A program made the position numbers and the translations under genes. Below, one piece after another: positions 6,448-11,528 of a stretch of DNA of 11,528 bases. Under the pieces are notes generated by a model that did not search any database, was not told the origin of the DNA, and saw only the letters and a list, made by a program, of their open reading frames with translations. This DNA is from Candidatus Saccharibacteria bacterium UBA1949 (GTDB taxonomy: Bacteria; Patescibacteriota; Saccharimonadia; Saccharimonadales; Saccharimonadaceae). The stretch is from NCBI GenBank assembly GCA_002336735.1, contig DDER01000004.1, positions 1-11,528 of the forward strand, read 5' to 3'. How positions within the stretch are numbered: the stretch's first letter is position 1; each line of letters opens with the position of its first letter.

Positions 6448-7347
6448 TTACAATCGCCGTTCGACGGCCGCTGCGATAACAGCTTGATCACTATCAGAAG
6501 AAGTAATATGCACCATTTCGAGTACCCGCGCGACCCGCTCTGCAGCATCTTCGGGACTCAGATGAGGACCGTTGTCTCCCATTTCCTCCATGTACCATTT
6601 TTTTAAGCCCTGCAGCTCTAACCCAGCGGCCACTAGTGCGTCCCTCCAGCCATCATCTATCAGCGTCTCGTCATTTCCGTACTGACGATATTGTGCTGCT
6701 ACCTCTGGAGGCATCCAGCTATCCATCGAGGGATCATACCGCAAACCCTTGACATCAACCTGACCATATCCTATCTTCTTTAGCCGAGGCAAGAACGACA
6801 AGTCAGACATGCCAGCAATGTACGGATGAATGAGAGGATACGTTTCGATCCCTCTCTCTTTAGCACGCTCAAGTACGCTCAATCTATCTTCTGTCGATGT
6901 GCCTTCTATCTCATCCAGGCCAGTTATCGATACAACTAACCTGAAGTTTGGTACCTTTGCCAGTCTGTCGAGCATACGATCAGGTACATTCCATTTCGTC
7001 ACACAAGTCACTATCTTTGTTTCGGGCGCTATCTTGGTCAAAAAGTGCTCAAGCTCACGTCGGTGCCGCGGCCAAAATGGGTCTGAGTTTGCACAAAAAC
7101 CAACGACATCGCCACGAAAAAGTTCAGGTGACATACTATAGAATCGATTGAGCGTCTCAAGATTGGCTCTGTCAAGCGGTGGGTTAACGATAGTCACAGC
7201 TTTGTTGATGCTCGGCGCTCCATCATCCTCTCGCCATAACTCCGAGCGAGACTCAACGTTCGTCACTACGCAGTATTCACAGGCTACTGGGCAACCATAG
7301 GCCATACCAGCTACTTTTTCGCCATCAGGGTTCTTCAAGCCCGCCAT
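6448..7347 (-). CDS. Radical SAM protein, spore-photoproduct-lyase-like barrel
   Basis: 299 residues. YGCPVACEYCVV (17-28) contains the canonical CxxxCxxC (C19, C23, C26) that binds the [4Fe-4S] cluster used to cleave S-adenosylmethionine. A barrel follows with FCANSDPFWP, IVTCVTKW, LVVSITGLDE and the helix-strand RLSVLERAKERGIETYPLIHPYI. This order resembles the SPL-like branch of radical SAM proteins. The C-terminal 60 residues are helical, with no extra cluster motif. The start is marked by GGAGAGGAGGTG, which lies in the last codons of the upstream gene and ends 4 nt before the ATG; the gene begins 1 nt after that stop, so translation is probably coupled. The substrate is unknown. Its CEYCVV matches the C-terminus of the neighbouring protein encoded at 7349-8626, suggesting shared ancestry or partnership. 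Confidence 0.85.
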   Translation of the reverse strand: MAGLKNPDGEKVAGMAYGCPVACEYCVVTNVESRSELWREDDGAPSINKAVTIVNPPLDRANLETLNRFYSMSPELFRGDVVGFCANSDPFWPRHRRELEHFLTKIAPETKIVTCVTKWNVPDRMLDRLAKVPNFRLVVSITGLDEIEGTSTEDRLSVLERAKERGIETYPLIHPYIAGMSDLSFLPRLKKIGYGQVDVKGLRYDPSMDSWMPPEVAAQYRQYGNDETLIDDGWRDALVAAGLELQGLKKWYMEEMGDNGPHLSPEDAAERVARVLEMVHITSSDSDQAVIAAAVERRL

Positions 7348-7348
7348 G

Positions 7349-8626
7349 TTACACCTCCTCTCCTGTTGGGTACATTTTATCGACTAGATCTGCCGGGACA
7401 AATCCAACTTCACGACCGCCGACATTTTGGTCGTAGTATTCGCTCACCACGCAATACTCGCAACCGAAACACTTTTCCATATTTCGTGCCATTGGCCACC
7501 AGCTATTAAGCGCTACTGCCTGATCAACCTCTGGAAAATTAGGTAAATGTACGGCTCCCACATCTTTATCGCCAATATCACGACAGCCAGTTTGCATCGC
7601 CATCATGCCCGTCACAAAACGGATAAAACTGAGGTCTCCGAGGCTTGCTGCACCTTTTACTTCGATGTGTGGTATGCCTGTCGTAAAGTAGCATGTCGTG
7701 CAACATGATGGGCACTTCAGTCTATCAGCTCCGCTAACGCTACACAGCTTACGGCCGTCTTCGCCTGGGTCAAACTCAACATCAAAGCCCATGGCTTTTA
7801 TCAGCTCCAATGAACCCTCACGTGGCCCTACTGATGGCCCACAGGTTGCTTGTAGAGGGCAATCTAATTCCTTACATTTCACCAAATTAGGGCTGTTGTA
7901 GTAAGGGTTGTATGGACTTTCGCCACCCGTCACTGCCGTCACGGCACACGCCGTGCGAGTAAATAACTGTATTCCTCTCTCCTCAGCTAACTGCTTGACG
8001 GTCGCATACACTTCTGGCGGTATCACTTTCACTCGCATCACGTAATCAACATTAGGGTCTGCATGCATCTTTTGTACCATGCCTTCATCACCACGAAATC
8101 CCGACACAACGATATTCGTACAACCAGACTCAGCGATACCATCAAACATCCTTGTCAGCGTCGCCTCGTCAGTATTATGTGGCGGTATGAGTGGCCGTAC
8201 ATAGCCGATAGTTGGCAAGCCCGCCTCAGTTAGTTTTCGCAAATTATCATAACGAGCCCTGTTGCTAATCCCCTCTATACCTAATCCTTCTGTACCAAGT
8301 TCTGATATCGACACAAGATTTACGACGTTAAGTCCGACTTCATGTCGTTGACGCAAATCAGCAACTTTTGCGTCGCTCAAGCCGCCTTTCATGATGATAC
8401 CGACAGGCCCCCTATGTTTACTCTCGCTCAACGCATCCAGCTTATTTATAGTGTCTTGCCACTGAAGCACCGGATCACCATACATATTGTTGATTGAAAC
8501 CGGTATCTCGCGCAAGAGTTCGCGCCATCGCTCCTTTAGCTTTTCACTCGGCTGCTCCCGCTCATGGTCAGCCGGCCGCTCAGCCCTGACAGCTGGCATG
8601 CCCAAAAATACTTCTTGTTTACTCAT
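7349..8626 (-). CDS. Cys-rich radical-SAM-like barrel protein with C-terminal CxxCxxC
   Basis: 425 residues with 14 Cys. Residues about 42-210 read as an SPL-like radical SAM barrel: GPVGIIMKGGLSD, NVVNLVSISEL, RYDNLRKLTEAGLPTIGYVRPLIPP and TNIVVSGFRG. The expected CxxxCxxC upstream of this barrel is absent; there is no Cys in residues 1-168. Instead Cys groups follow the barrel: C251/C256/C262, C295/C305/C308/C309/C312, C348, and CFGCEYCVV (C386, C389, C392) near the C-terminus. The last is CxxCxxC, not CxxxCxxC. The protein probably binds several Fe-S clusters. Whether it does S-adenosylmethionine chemistry is open; it could be a degenerate partner of the next gene's product. The start has GAGGAG 6 nt upstream and overlaps the desulfurase gene by 8 nt. 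Confidence 0.72.
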   Translation of the reverse strand: MSKQEVFLGMPAVRAERPADHEREQPSEKLKERWRELLREIPVSINNMYGDPVLQWQDTINKLDALSESKHRGPVGIIMKGGLSDAKVADLRQRHEVGLNVVNLVSISELGTEGLGIEGISNRARYDNLRKLTEAGLPTIGYVRPLIPPHNTDEATLTRMFDGIAESGCTNIVVSGFRGDEGMVQKMHADPNVDYVMRVKVIPPEVYATVKQLAEERGIQLFTRTACAVTAVTGGESPYNPYYNSPNLVKCKELDCPLQATCGPSVGPREGSLELIKAMGFDVEFDPGEDGRKLCSVSGADRLKCPSCCTTCYFTTGIPHIEVKGAASLGDLSFIRFVTGMMAMQTGCRDIGDKDVGAVHLPNFPEVDQAVALNSWWPMARNMEKCFGCEYCVVSEYYDQNVGGREVGFVPADLVDKMYPTGEEV

Positions 8627-10370
8627 GATTTACTCCTCGTGCAATGACTTGTACCGCTTCTACAAAGCGCCTGACATCCTCAACCGAGTTGACCAGACCA
8701 AACGATGCGCGCGCTACTTTTGGTATCAACTCGCTACTGCCCTTTTTCACAGACTCGATGATTTCTGATTCATCGTGGACACCGAGGAGTTTACGAACGA
8801 CATTGTATACACAAAAACTACCTGCTCGAACTCCAATCCCAAACCTGTCATTGAGCTGACGCGCTACTTCTTCTGCATCTATACCCTCAATGACAAATGG
8901 TATAACCGTACTGAGGTGACGTTTTTCAACAAGCAAACGTACTCCTGCAGTAGTTGTTAGCGCATCATACGCCTGCTCTGTCAGTCCATATTCATACTCC
9001 CGCACCTTGTCGAGCCCAATTTTTTCCAATTGCTTCAACGCCGCCGCCATCGTCACCGCGCCGAGCGCATTCGGTGTGCCCGGGTCATGCGCCAGCTGCG
9101 TTTGGTAGCGTAAAAACGTACCATCTTCGGTAATATATGGTAGATTTCCACCGCCGATCTGGTATGGCAACAACGTATCAAGCAGTTCTTTTGGACCAAT
9201 CAGAAAGCCTTCCCCATAGGGTGCATAGAACTTATGCCCACTGGCAGCCAGAAAATCAATCCCCATTTCTACCATATTGATAGGGTGGTGTTGCACAAAT
9301 TGACACGCATCAACGATAAAGTAAGCGCCATGTTTATGCACAATCTCACCGATTTTTTTGATATCGGGAGAATATCCTGTCAAGTTTGATGAGGCAGTCA
9401 ATACTAGCGCCTTGATGTGATGGTGCGTAAACATTGTTTCAATATCATTGAGATCGAATTCACCTGCAGTATTGAGCCTATACTGAACAACCTGTGGTTG
9501 TCCGAGCTTTTGGATCTTTTCCTGATCTTCAGCGACATCACCACTTGTCGCACCATCAAAGAGCTCTTTCACTCCCTCAGCTTTGACCCAGGGCAACCAC
9601 GAAGAACTGTGTTCGATCTCCGAAACAGCCACCTTACCTGGCAAAAACGACATAAAGTACGCTGCCATATTCATCGCTCCAGTCGTATTGCCGCAAAACA
9701 TCACGTAGGCGTCTTTTGGTGCACCAACAAATTGTTTTATGATATCGCGAGACTGCTCATAGATTTCAGTCGAAAGTTGTGACTTTATACCTGCGCCACG
9801 ATGTACCGAACCGTACGATCCCAGATAGTCATACGCAGCTTGCTCAACAGACGCAAACGGCGGGGTGGTGGCGGCGTTATCTAGATTTACATACCGTGTA
9901 CGACCCAGCGCAGTGGTATCGACATGATAGTTCTGTACTCGTTCGTGAAATAGCTTCGATGGCAGAAGTGGCTGTTTTTTGAGATTAAATACGTGATCCT
10001 CATAAAAGTCACCTCTATCGCCAGCGATGGCTTTGTTGATGATACCTACCAACTCTTCTGGCAACATCATCGAACGCGACCCGTCTGTTTCTACCGGCGC
10101 GCCGGCGTACTGCTCATTTCCCGCCCAACCCGGTTCAATTTCTTGGAGACGTGCCAAAATCGTGCCCTTTTGAGTAGCGGGGCCGACAGGAAAACCAGTC
10201 AGCTCGCGATTGTCTTTGCCAATGATATACGCCCAGCTACCGTCTGGCAACTGGTGATACAGTACGATCCGCTGGTGCCCTTGTTCATACAGCTCATCAA
10301 ACAGCATATCATCAGTCGTCTCGACCATGATCCAGCCATTGTTGTTGTATGTTACATTATAGTTATTCAT
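8619..10370 (-). CDS. SufS-like cysteine desulfurase (class V aminotransferase fold) with N-terminal extension
   Basis: 583 residues, against about 400-420 for SufS. Residues 1 to about 150 are an extension I do not recognise (it includes WAYIIGKDNRELTGFPVG). From about 160 the PLP fold is clear: VNLDNAATTPP (161-171), EIEHSSSWLPW with H254, FIVDACQ with D354 and Q357, and ASGHKFYAP with the PLP-binding lysine K380. RAGSFC carries C520 in the active-site-loop position, and ARASFGLVNSVEDV is close to the SufS C-terminal RASF motif. Cysteine desulfurases move sulfur from cysteine to a Cys persulfide for Fe-S clusters or thiolation. No SufBCDU or IscU gene lies in the window, so the acceptor is unknown; the two Cys-rich radical SAM neighbours are candidates. 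It is first in the operon. GAGAG lies 7 nt before the ATG, and a Fur-type palindrome is 46 nt upstream. Confidence 0.85.
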   Translation of the reverse strand: MNNYNVTYNNNGWIMVETTDDMLFDELYEQGHQRIVLYHQLPDGSWAYIIGKDNRELTGFPVGPATQKGTILARLQEIEPGWAGNEQYAGAPVETDGSRSMMLPEELVGIINKAIAGDRGDFYEDHVFNLKKQPLLPSKLFHERVQNYHVDTTALGRTRYVNLDNAATTPPFASVEQAAYDYLGSYGSVHRGAGIKSQLSTEIYEQSRDIIKQFVGAPKDAYVMFCGNTTGAMNMAAYFMSFLPGKVAVSEIEHSSSWLPWVKAEGVKELFDGATSGDVAEDQEKIQKLGQPQVVQYRLNTAGEFDLNDIETMFTHHHIKALVLTASSNLTGYSPDIKKIGEIVHKHGAYFIVDACQFVQHHPINMVEMGIDFLAASGHKFYAPYGEGFLIGPKELLDTLLPYQIGGGNLPYITEDGTFLRYQTQLAHDPGTPNALGAVTMAAALKQLEKIGLDKVREYEYGLTEQAYDALTTTAGVRLLVEKRHLSTVIPFVIEGIDAEEVARQLNDRFGIGVRAGSFCVYNVVRKLLGVHDESEIIESVKKGSSELIPKVARASFGLVNSVEDVRRFVEAVQVIARGVNHE

Positions 10371-10416
10371 ATTATGTCTCTCTATTATTCCTTGAGTCTT
10401 GAAAGCTCATTTACGC

Positions 10417-10431
10417 TGATAATGATTATCA
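10417..10431. promoter_or_regulatory. Fur-type operator (7-1-7 palindrome)
   Basis: TGATAATGATTATCA is a perfect 7-1-7 inverted repeat, identical to the TGATAATnATTATCA form of the Fur box described for Bacillus. PerR and Zur boxes share the spacing but differ in the arms. It lies 46 nt upstream of the cysteine desulfurase ATG and overlaps the best -10 candidate, as expected for an iron-responsive repressor site. No fur gene is in the window. The palindrome is also the inner arm pair of a larger nested inverted repeat, so an RNA-structure explanation is possible. Confidence 0.6.
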
Positions 10432-10448
10432 ATCTGATGAAATTTCAA
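10419..10448 (-). promoter_or_regulatory. Candidate promoter of the desulfurase operon
   Basis: On the minus strand TTGAAA (10443-10448) is followed after 18 nt by CATTAT (10419-10424), a 4/6 match to the -10 consensus. The start site would be near 10411, giving a leader of about 40 nt. The -10 lies inside the Fur-type palindrome, so a bound repressor would block it. The -10 match is weak. Confidence 0.4.
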
Positions 10449-10455
10449 GGGTTGT

Positions 10456-10507
10456 TGCCCCGCTTTATGCTGGTTCTTTGAGAAAGAACCGACAATGGCG
10501 CGGGGCA
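10456..10507. repeat. Long GC-rich two-part stem-loop
   Basis: TGCCCCGC (10456-10463) pairs perfectly with GCGGGGCA (10500-10507). Between them GGTTCTTT (10472-10479) pairs perfectly with AAAGAACC (10483-10490) around a GAG loop. It lies between the GC-rich ORF and the desulfurase promoter. It may stop minus-strand transcription from the right, but no T-run follows on that strand. Confidence 0.55.
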
Positions 10508-10510
10508 GCC

Positions 10511-10625
10511 AGTGAGTGTTACCACCTCCTTTCAGAGGTTTGGAGTGCGCTGGTCCTTGAGCCCCGCCAGCGCTTCGGGGAGTAGGTTTTATGACCCGGT
10601 GATACTCACACCGGAGGCACTCACT
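10511..10625. ncRNA. Cloverleaf-like structured element containing an anti-Shine-Dalgarno sequence (plus strand)
   Basis: AGTGAGTG (10511-10518) and CACTCACT (10618-10625), 8 perfect pairs, enclose three hairpins: ACCTC/GAGGT (10524-10528 with 10535-10539), GCGCTGG/CCAGCGC (10547-10553 with 10567-10573) and CCGGTG/CACCGG (10596-10601 with 10609-10614). CCCCG/CGGGG (10562-10566 with 10576-10580) is a competing pairing. The plus strand of the first hairpin reads CCACCTCCTTTC, like the 3' end of 16S rRNA; the minus strand reads AAAGGAGGTG without a usable start codon behind it. The element overlaps the stop codon of the GC-rich ORF. Which strand is transcribed is not settled. Confidence 0.45.
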
Positions 10626-10989
10626 CGACGACCAACCGGCCGATCGCGTAGGTGCCGTCGACCGCGCCGTTCTCGTTCCGATGATCCCGGAGCGAGACGA
10701 GCAGACGCGACGTGTCACCCCCCATGGCCGCGACGGCCATGGCGAAGGGGAGCGAAACGTAATACAACGTCTCTTCCTCGTCAGGCGCGAACCCGACGAG
10801 CTCGCCGGTGAGGGTCTTGGTGCCCGTTGGCACCTCGACCCCTTCGACGGCGAGCGTGCCGTCGACATCGATGACCTCCGCCGCCCGCGCGGCGCCGGCA
10901 AAGCCGGCCCCGGGGACTGAGAGCAGGATATTGTCGTGCTCGTCGAAGACGGTGAGGGCGTGCGGGGTGAGGTTCTTGATGATGGTCAT
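10621..10989 (-). CDS. Small GC-rich conserved protein of a phage-associated NLTPH type
   Basis: 122 residues beginning MTIIKNLTPHALTVFDE. I associate an opening NLTPHxxxV with a family of small proteins of unknown function common in tailed phages, including those of actinobacteria; this is memory, not a search. The rest is beta-rich, with no Cys, no membrane segment and no catalytic motif. Base use is unlike the neighbours: 19 of the first 20 codons end in G or C, against 12 of 20 at the start of the desulfurase gene. This points to acquisition from a high-GC source. It has GGAGAGAGG ending 7 nt before the ATG, in contrast to the leaderless genes at the left. Its long leader folds into a riboswitch-like structure. 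It stands alone; the next minus-strand gene has its own promoter. Confidence 0.7.
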   Translation of the reverse strand: MTIIKNLTPHALTVFDEHDNILLSVPGAGFAGAARAAEVIDVDGTLAVEGVEVPTGTKTLTGELVGFAPDEEETLYYVSLPFAMAVAAMGGDTSRLLVSLRDHRNENGAVDGTYAIGRLVVE

Positions 10990-11001
10990 TTCTGACCCTC
11001 T

Positions 11002-11174
11002 CTCCTGTCAGAACAGTACGTTTCGCCCTTTTAGGGGCGCTTTCACGTCCCTTGCGGGGCTAGAAATGTACTTCACGGTGACATGGCACTTTGGGCCACG
11101 CTTTGTAACCGTGTCTGATCAGGTCGCTGGCTTCTAGAATTGCCAGCAATCTGATCAGACATCTCTGTCAGGAG
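11002..11174 (-). promoter_or_regulatory. Structured, riboswitch-like leader with Shine-Dalgarno in its closing stem
   Basis: On the minus-strand RNA the 5' segment CTCCTGACAG (11174-11165) can pair at 9 of 10 positions with CTGACAGGAG (11011-11002), whose AGGAG is part of the Shine-Dalgarno of the GC-rich ORF. Three hairpins lie inside: 11113-11160 (10 perfect outer pairs and a 6-bp upper stem), 11074-11113 (CACGGT/ACCGTG), and 11015-11072 (10-nt arms enclosing two small hairpins). This is a multi-helix junction between promoter and start codon. Some pairs in 11015-11072 are G-U only in plus-strand RNA, while one stem in 11074-11113 is better on the minus strand. It matches no riboswitch class I can name. 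Confidence 0.5.
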
Positions 11175-11185
11175 GTATGGTTCTT

Positions 11186-11214
11186 CTTATAAAATTGCCT
11201 GAACTTTCTGTCAT
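11186..11214 (-). promoter_or_regulatory. Sigma70-type promoter for the GC-rich ORF
   Basis: On the minus strand ATGACA (11209-11214, 5/6 to the -35 consensus) is followed after exactly 17 nt by TATAAG (11186-11191, 5/6 to the -10 consensus). The implied start site, near 11179, sits just before the closing stem of the structured leader and gives a leader of about 190 nt. The -35 box overlaps the left arm of inverted-repeat copy B. Confidence 0.62.
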
Positions 11215-11263
11215 GAAAGCTCATTTCTACCTGCAAGCTATTGCAAAAAGTATGAGATTTCAT
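11213..11263. repeat. Nested inverted repeat, copy B
   Basis: ATGAAAGCTCAT (11213-11224) and ATGAGATTTCAT (11252-11263) pair at 11 of 12 positions, around inner arms TGCAA/TTGCA (11232-11236 with 11241-11245). It shares TGAAAGCTCATTT with copy A in the same orientation, about 814 nt away. The outer pair next to TGAAA is T-A in copy A and A-T here, a compensatory change. Confidence 0.65.
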
Positions 11264-11437
11264 GGGTTTTCGGGAAGCGACTGACGCGCGCTTCCCGGGT
11301 GGATGTGAGAGATCCGGCGGCTCAATTTGAACTGTTAGAGCTACAGAAGTTGATACCGATAATACAACAGGGTGAGATGGCACCTGCTGCATCTTGTTGT
11401 ACGGCCGTCGGCTCGACCAGGGTGGGCCCGTTTTTTT
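11264..11437 (+). ncRNA. Candidate structured RNA ending at a terminator
   Basis: No credible ORF. Successive stems on the plus strand are CGGGAAGCG/CGCTTCCCG (11271-11279 with 11289-11297, perfect), GGAT/ATCC near 11301-11315, and ACAACA/TGTTGT with AGATG/CATCT (11364-11400, 5-nt bulge). A stem with a T-run follows (11410-11437). The run of hairpins ending in a plus-strand terminator suggests a plus-strand noncoding transcript. No plus-strand promoter was identified and no known RNA family was recognised. Confidence 0.4.
11410..11437 (+). terminator. Rho-independent terminator
   Basis: GGCTC (11410-11414) pairs with GGGCC (11424-11428), one pair being G-U, with AC/GT continuing the stem past a bulged G. 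It is followed by CG and seven T (11431-11437). It works only on the plus strand, so something must be transcribed rightward into it. Confidence 0.55.
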
Positions 11438-11440
11438 GTT

Positions 11441-11528
11441 AGGAACGGTTTCCGTAAACCTAGTCCTTCAGAGAGCGTCAGCCCTCTGACGGAGATCGCC
11501 AGCCAGGCGGGGATTCCCCGCTCGGCTG
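11441..11528. other. Hairpin-rich right edge without a recognisable gene
   Basis: Three hairpins: GGTTT/AAACC (11447-11451 with 11456-11460), CGTCAG/CTGACG (11476-11481 with 11486-11491, loop of 4), and GCGGGG/CCCCGC (11507-11512 with 11516-11521, loop ATT). The last lies inside CAGCC/GGCTG (11500-11504 with 11524-11528), which ends exactly at the window edge. Composition is GC-rich like the ORF to its left. No start, tRNA or rRNA signature is seen. Confidence 0.4.

Larger units (their letters stand above)
10398..10449. repeat. Nested inverted repeat, copy A
   Basis: Outer arms are CTTGAAA (10398-10404) and TTTCAAG (10443-10449), with TCAT/ATGA (10407-10410 with 10437-10440) inside a 2x2 internal loop. 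The inner arms are the Fur-type palindrome. TGAAAGCTCATTT (10400-10412) recurs exactly in copy B at 11214-11226, with the same nested layout and a similar GGGTT immediately to the right. Confidence 0.65.

Noticed and set aside
10434..10490. CTGATGA on the plus strand at 10434-10440, a possible second hammerhead core
   Set aside because: No stem II follows directly, the only GAAA-like sequence is more than 40 nt away inside another perfect hairpin, and no stem I or III can be drawn.
10407..10901. 164-residue minus-strand open frame
   Set aside because: It overlaps the GC-rich ORF in another frame, has Arg/Ser/Pro-rich composition typical of a GC-rich shadow frame, and runs through several perfect stem-loops and the Fur-type palindrome.
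11113..11160. Long hairpin as an integron attC site
   Set aside because: No integrase, no attC-type R'/R'' box pattern, and its place between promoter and gene fits a leader structure better.
10400..11226. The two TGAAAGCTCATTT copies as target-site duplication or att sites of an inserted element
   Set aside because: Similarity extends beyond 13 nt into a shared nested-repeat layout with compensatory changes, which fits a duplicated structured element better than a simple duplication; no integrase or transposase is present.
11168..11392. 74-residue minus-strand open frame
   Set aside because: It covers the promoter, inverted-repeat copy B and several stems; no Shine-Dalgarno and no recognisable composition.
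11330..11526. Minus-strand frame open from the right edge for about 65 codons
   Set aside because: It passes through the terminator and hairpins, shows no family resemblance, and open frames of this size are common in GC-rich DNA.
1..11528. CRISPR array, tRNA, rRNA or tmRNA
   Set aside because: No spaced direct-repeat series, no T-arm/acceptor pattern and no rRNA-like stretches apart from the short 16S-tail-like CCACCTCCTTTC.

Overview
The window looks like part of a Patescibacteria/CPR genome, most likely Saccharibacteria (TM7)-like. The reasons are a DnaG N-terminus with the usual zinc ligands replaced, a Pro-rich single-pass protein carrying a PIDYLNQIAP stretch, leaderless-looking promoters at dnaG and orn, and standard genetic code. 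The taxonomic call rests on remembered family resemblance and is moderately confident. Nearly all genes are on the minus strand.

Layout: (1) 1-138, 5' end of dnaG (minus), divergent from a small membrane protein (195-869, plus). (2) A minus-strand cluster of orn, corA and yjbR (2652 down to 883), preceded by a CCA-enzyme-like nucleotidyltransferase gene (3599-2685). (3) A 266-nt gap (3600-3865) holding a complete type III hammerhead ribozyme on the minus strand, 3' of a 630-residue cold-shock-domain protein gene (5758-3866). (4) A tightly packed minus-strand operon: SufS-like cysteine desulfurase with an unrecognised N-terminal extension (10370-8619), a Cys-rich radical-SAM-barrel protein whose cluster-type Cys motif is at the C-terminus (8626-7349), a canonical CxxxCxxC radical SAM protein (7347-6448) and an adenylate-kinase-like kinase (6433-5843). 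Upstream of it lies an exact 7-1-7 Fur-box palindrome (10417-10431). (5) A GC-rich, hairpin-dense segment (about 10450-11528) with one small GC-rich ORF (10989-10621, phage-type small protein family). Its minus-strand leader has a good sigma70-type promoter and a riboswitch-like fold whose closing stem contains the Shine-Dalgarno.

How the parts may work together: the cysteine desulfurase, the two Cys-rich radical SAM proteins and the iron-type operator suggest an iron-regulated Fe-S or sulfur-transfer pathway with a dedicated nucleotide-type kinase. The substrate cannot be read from the sequence. The cold-shock protein gene may be the operon's last member, in which case the hammerhead would cut the operon's 3' UTR 19 nt after the stop codon. 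The right-hand segment differs from the rest in base composition, RNA structure and translation signals. It is probably acquired DNA (phage or actinobacterial host type), although an assembly chimera cannot be excluded.
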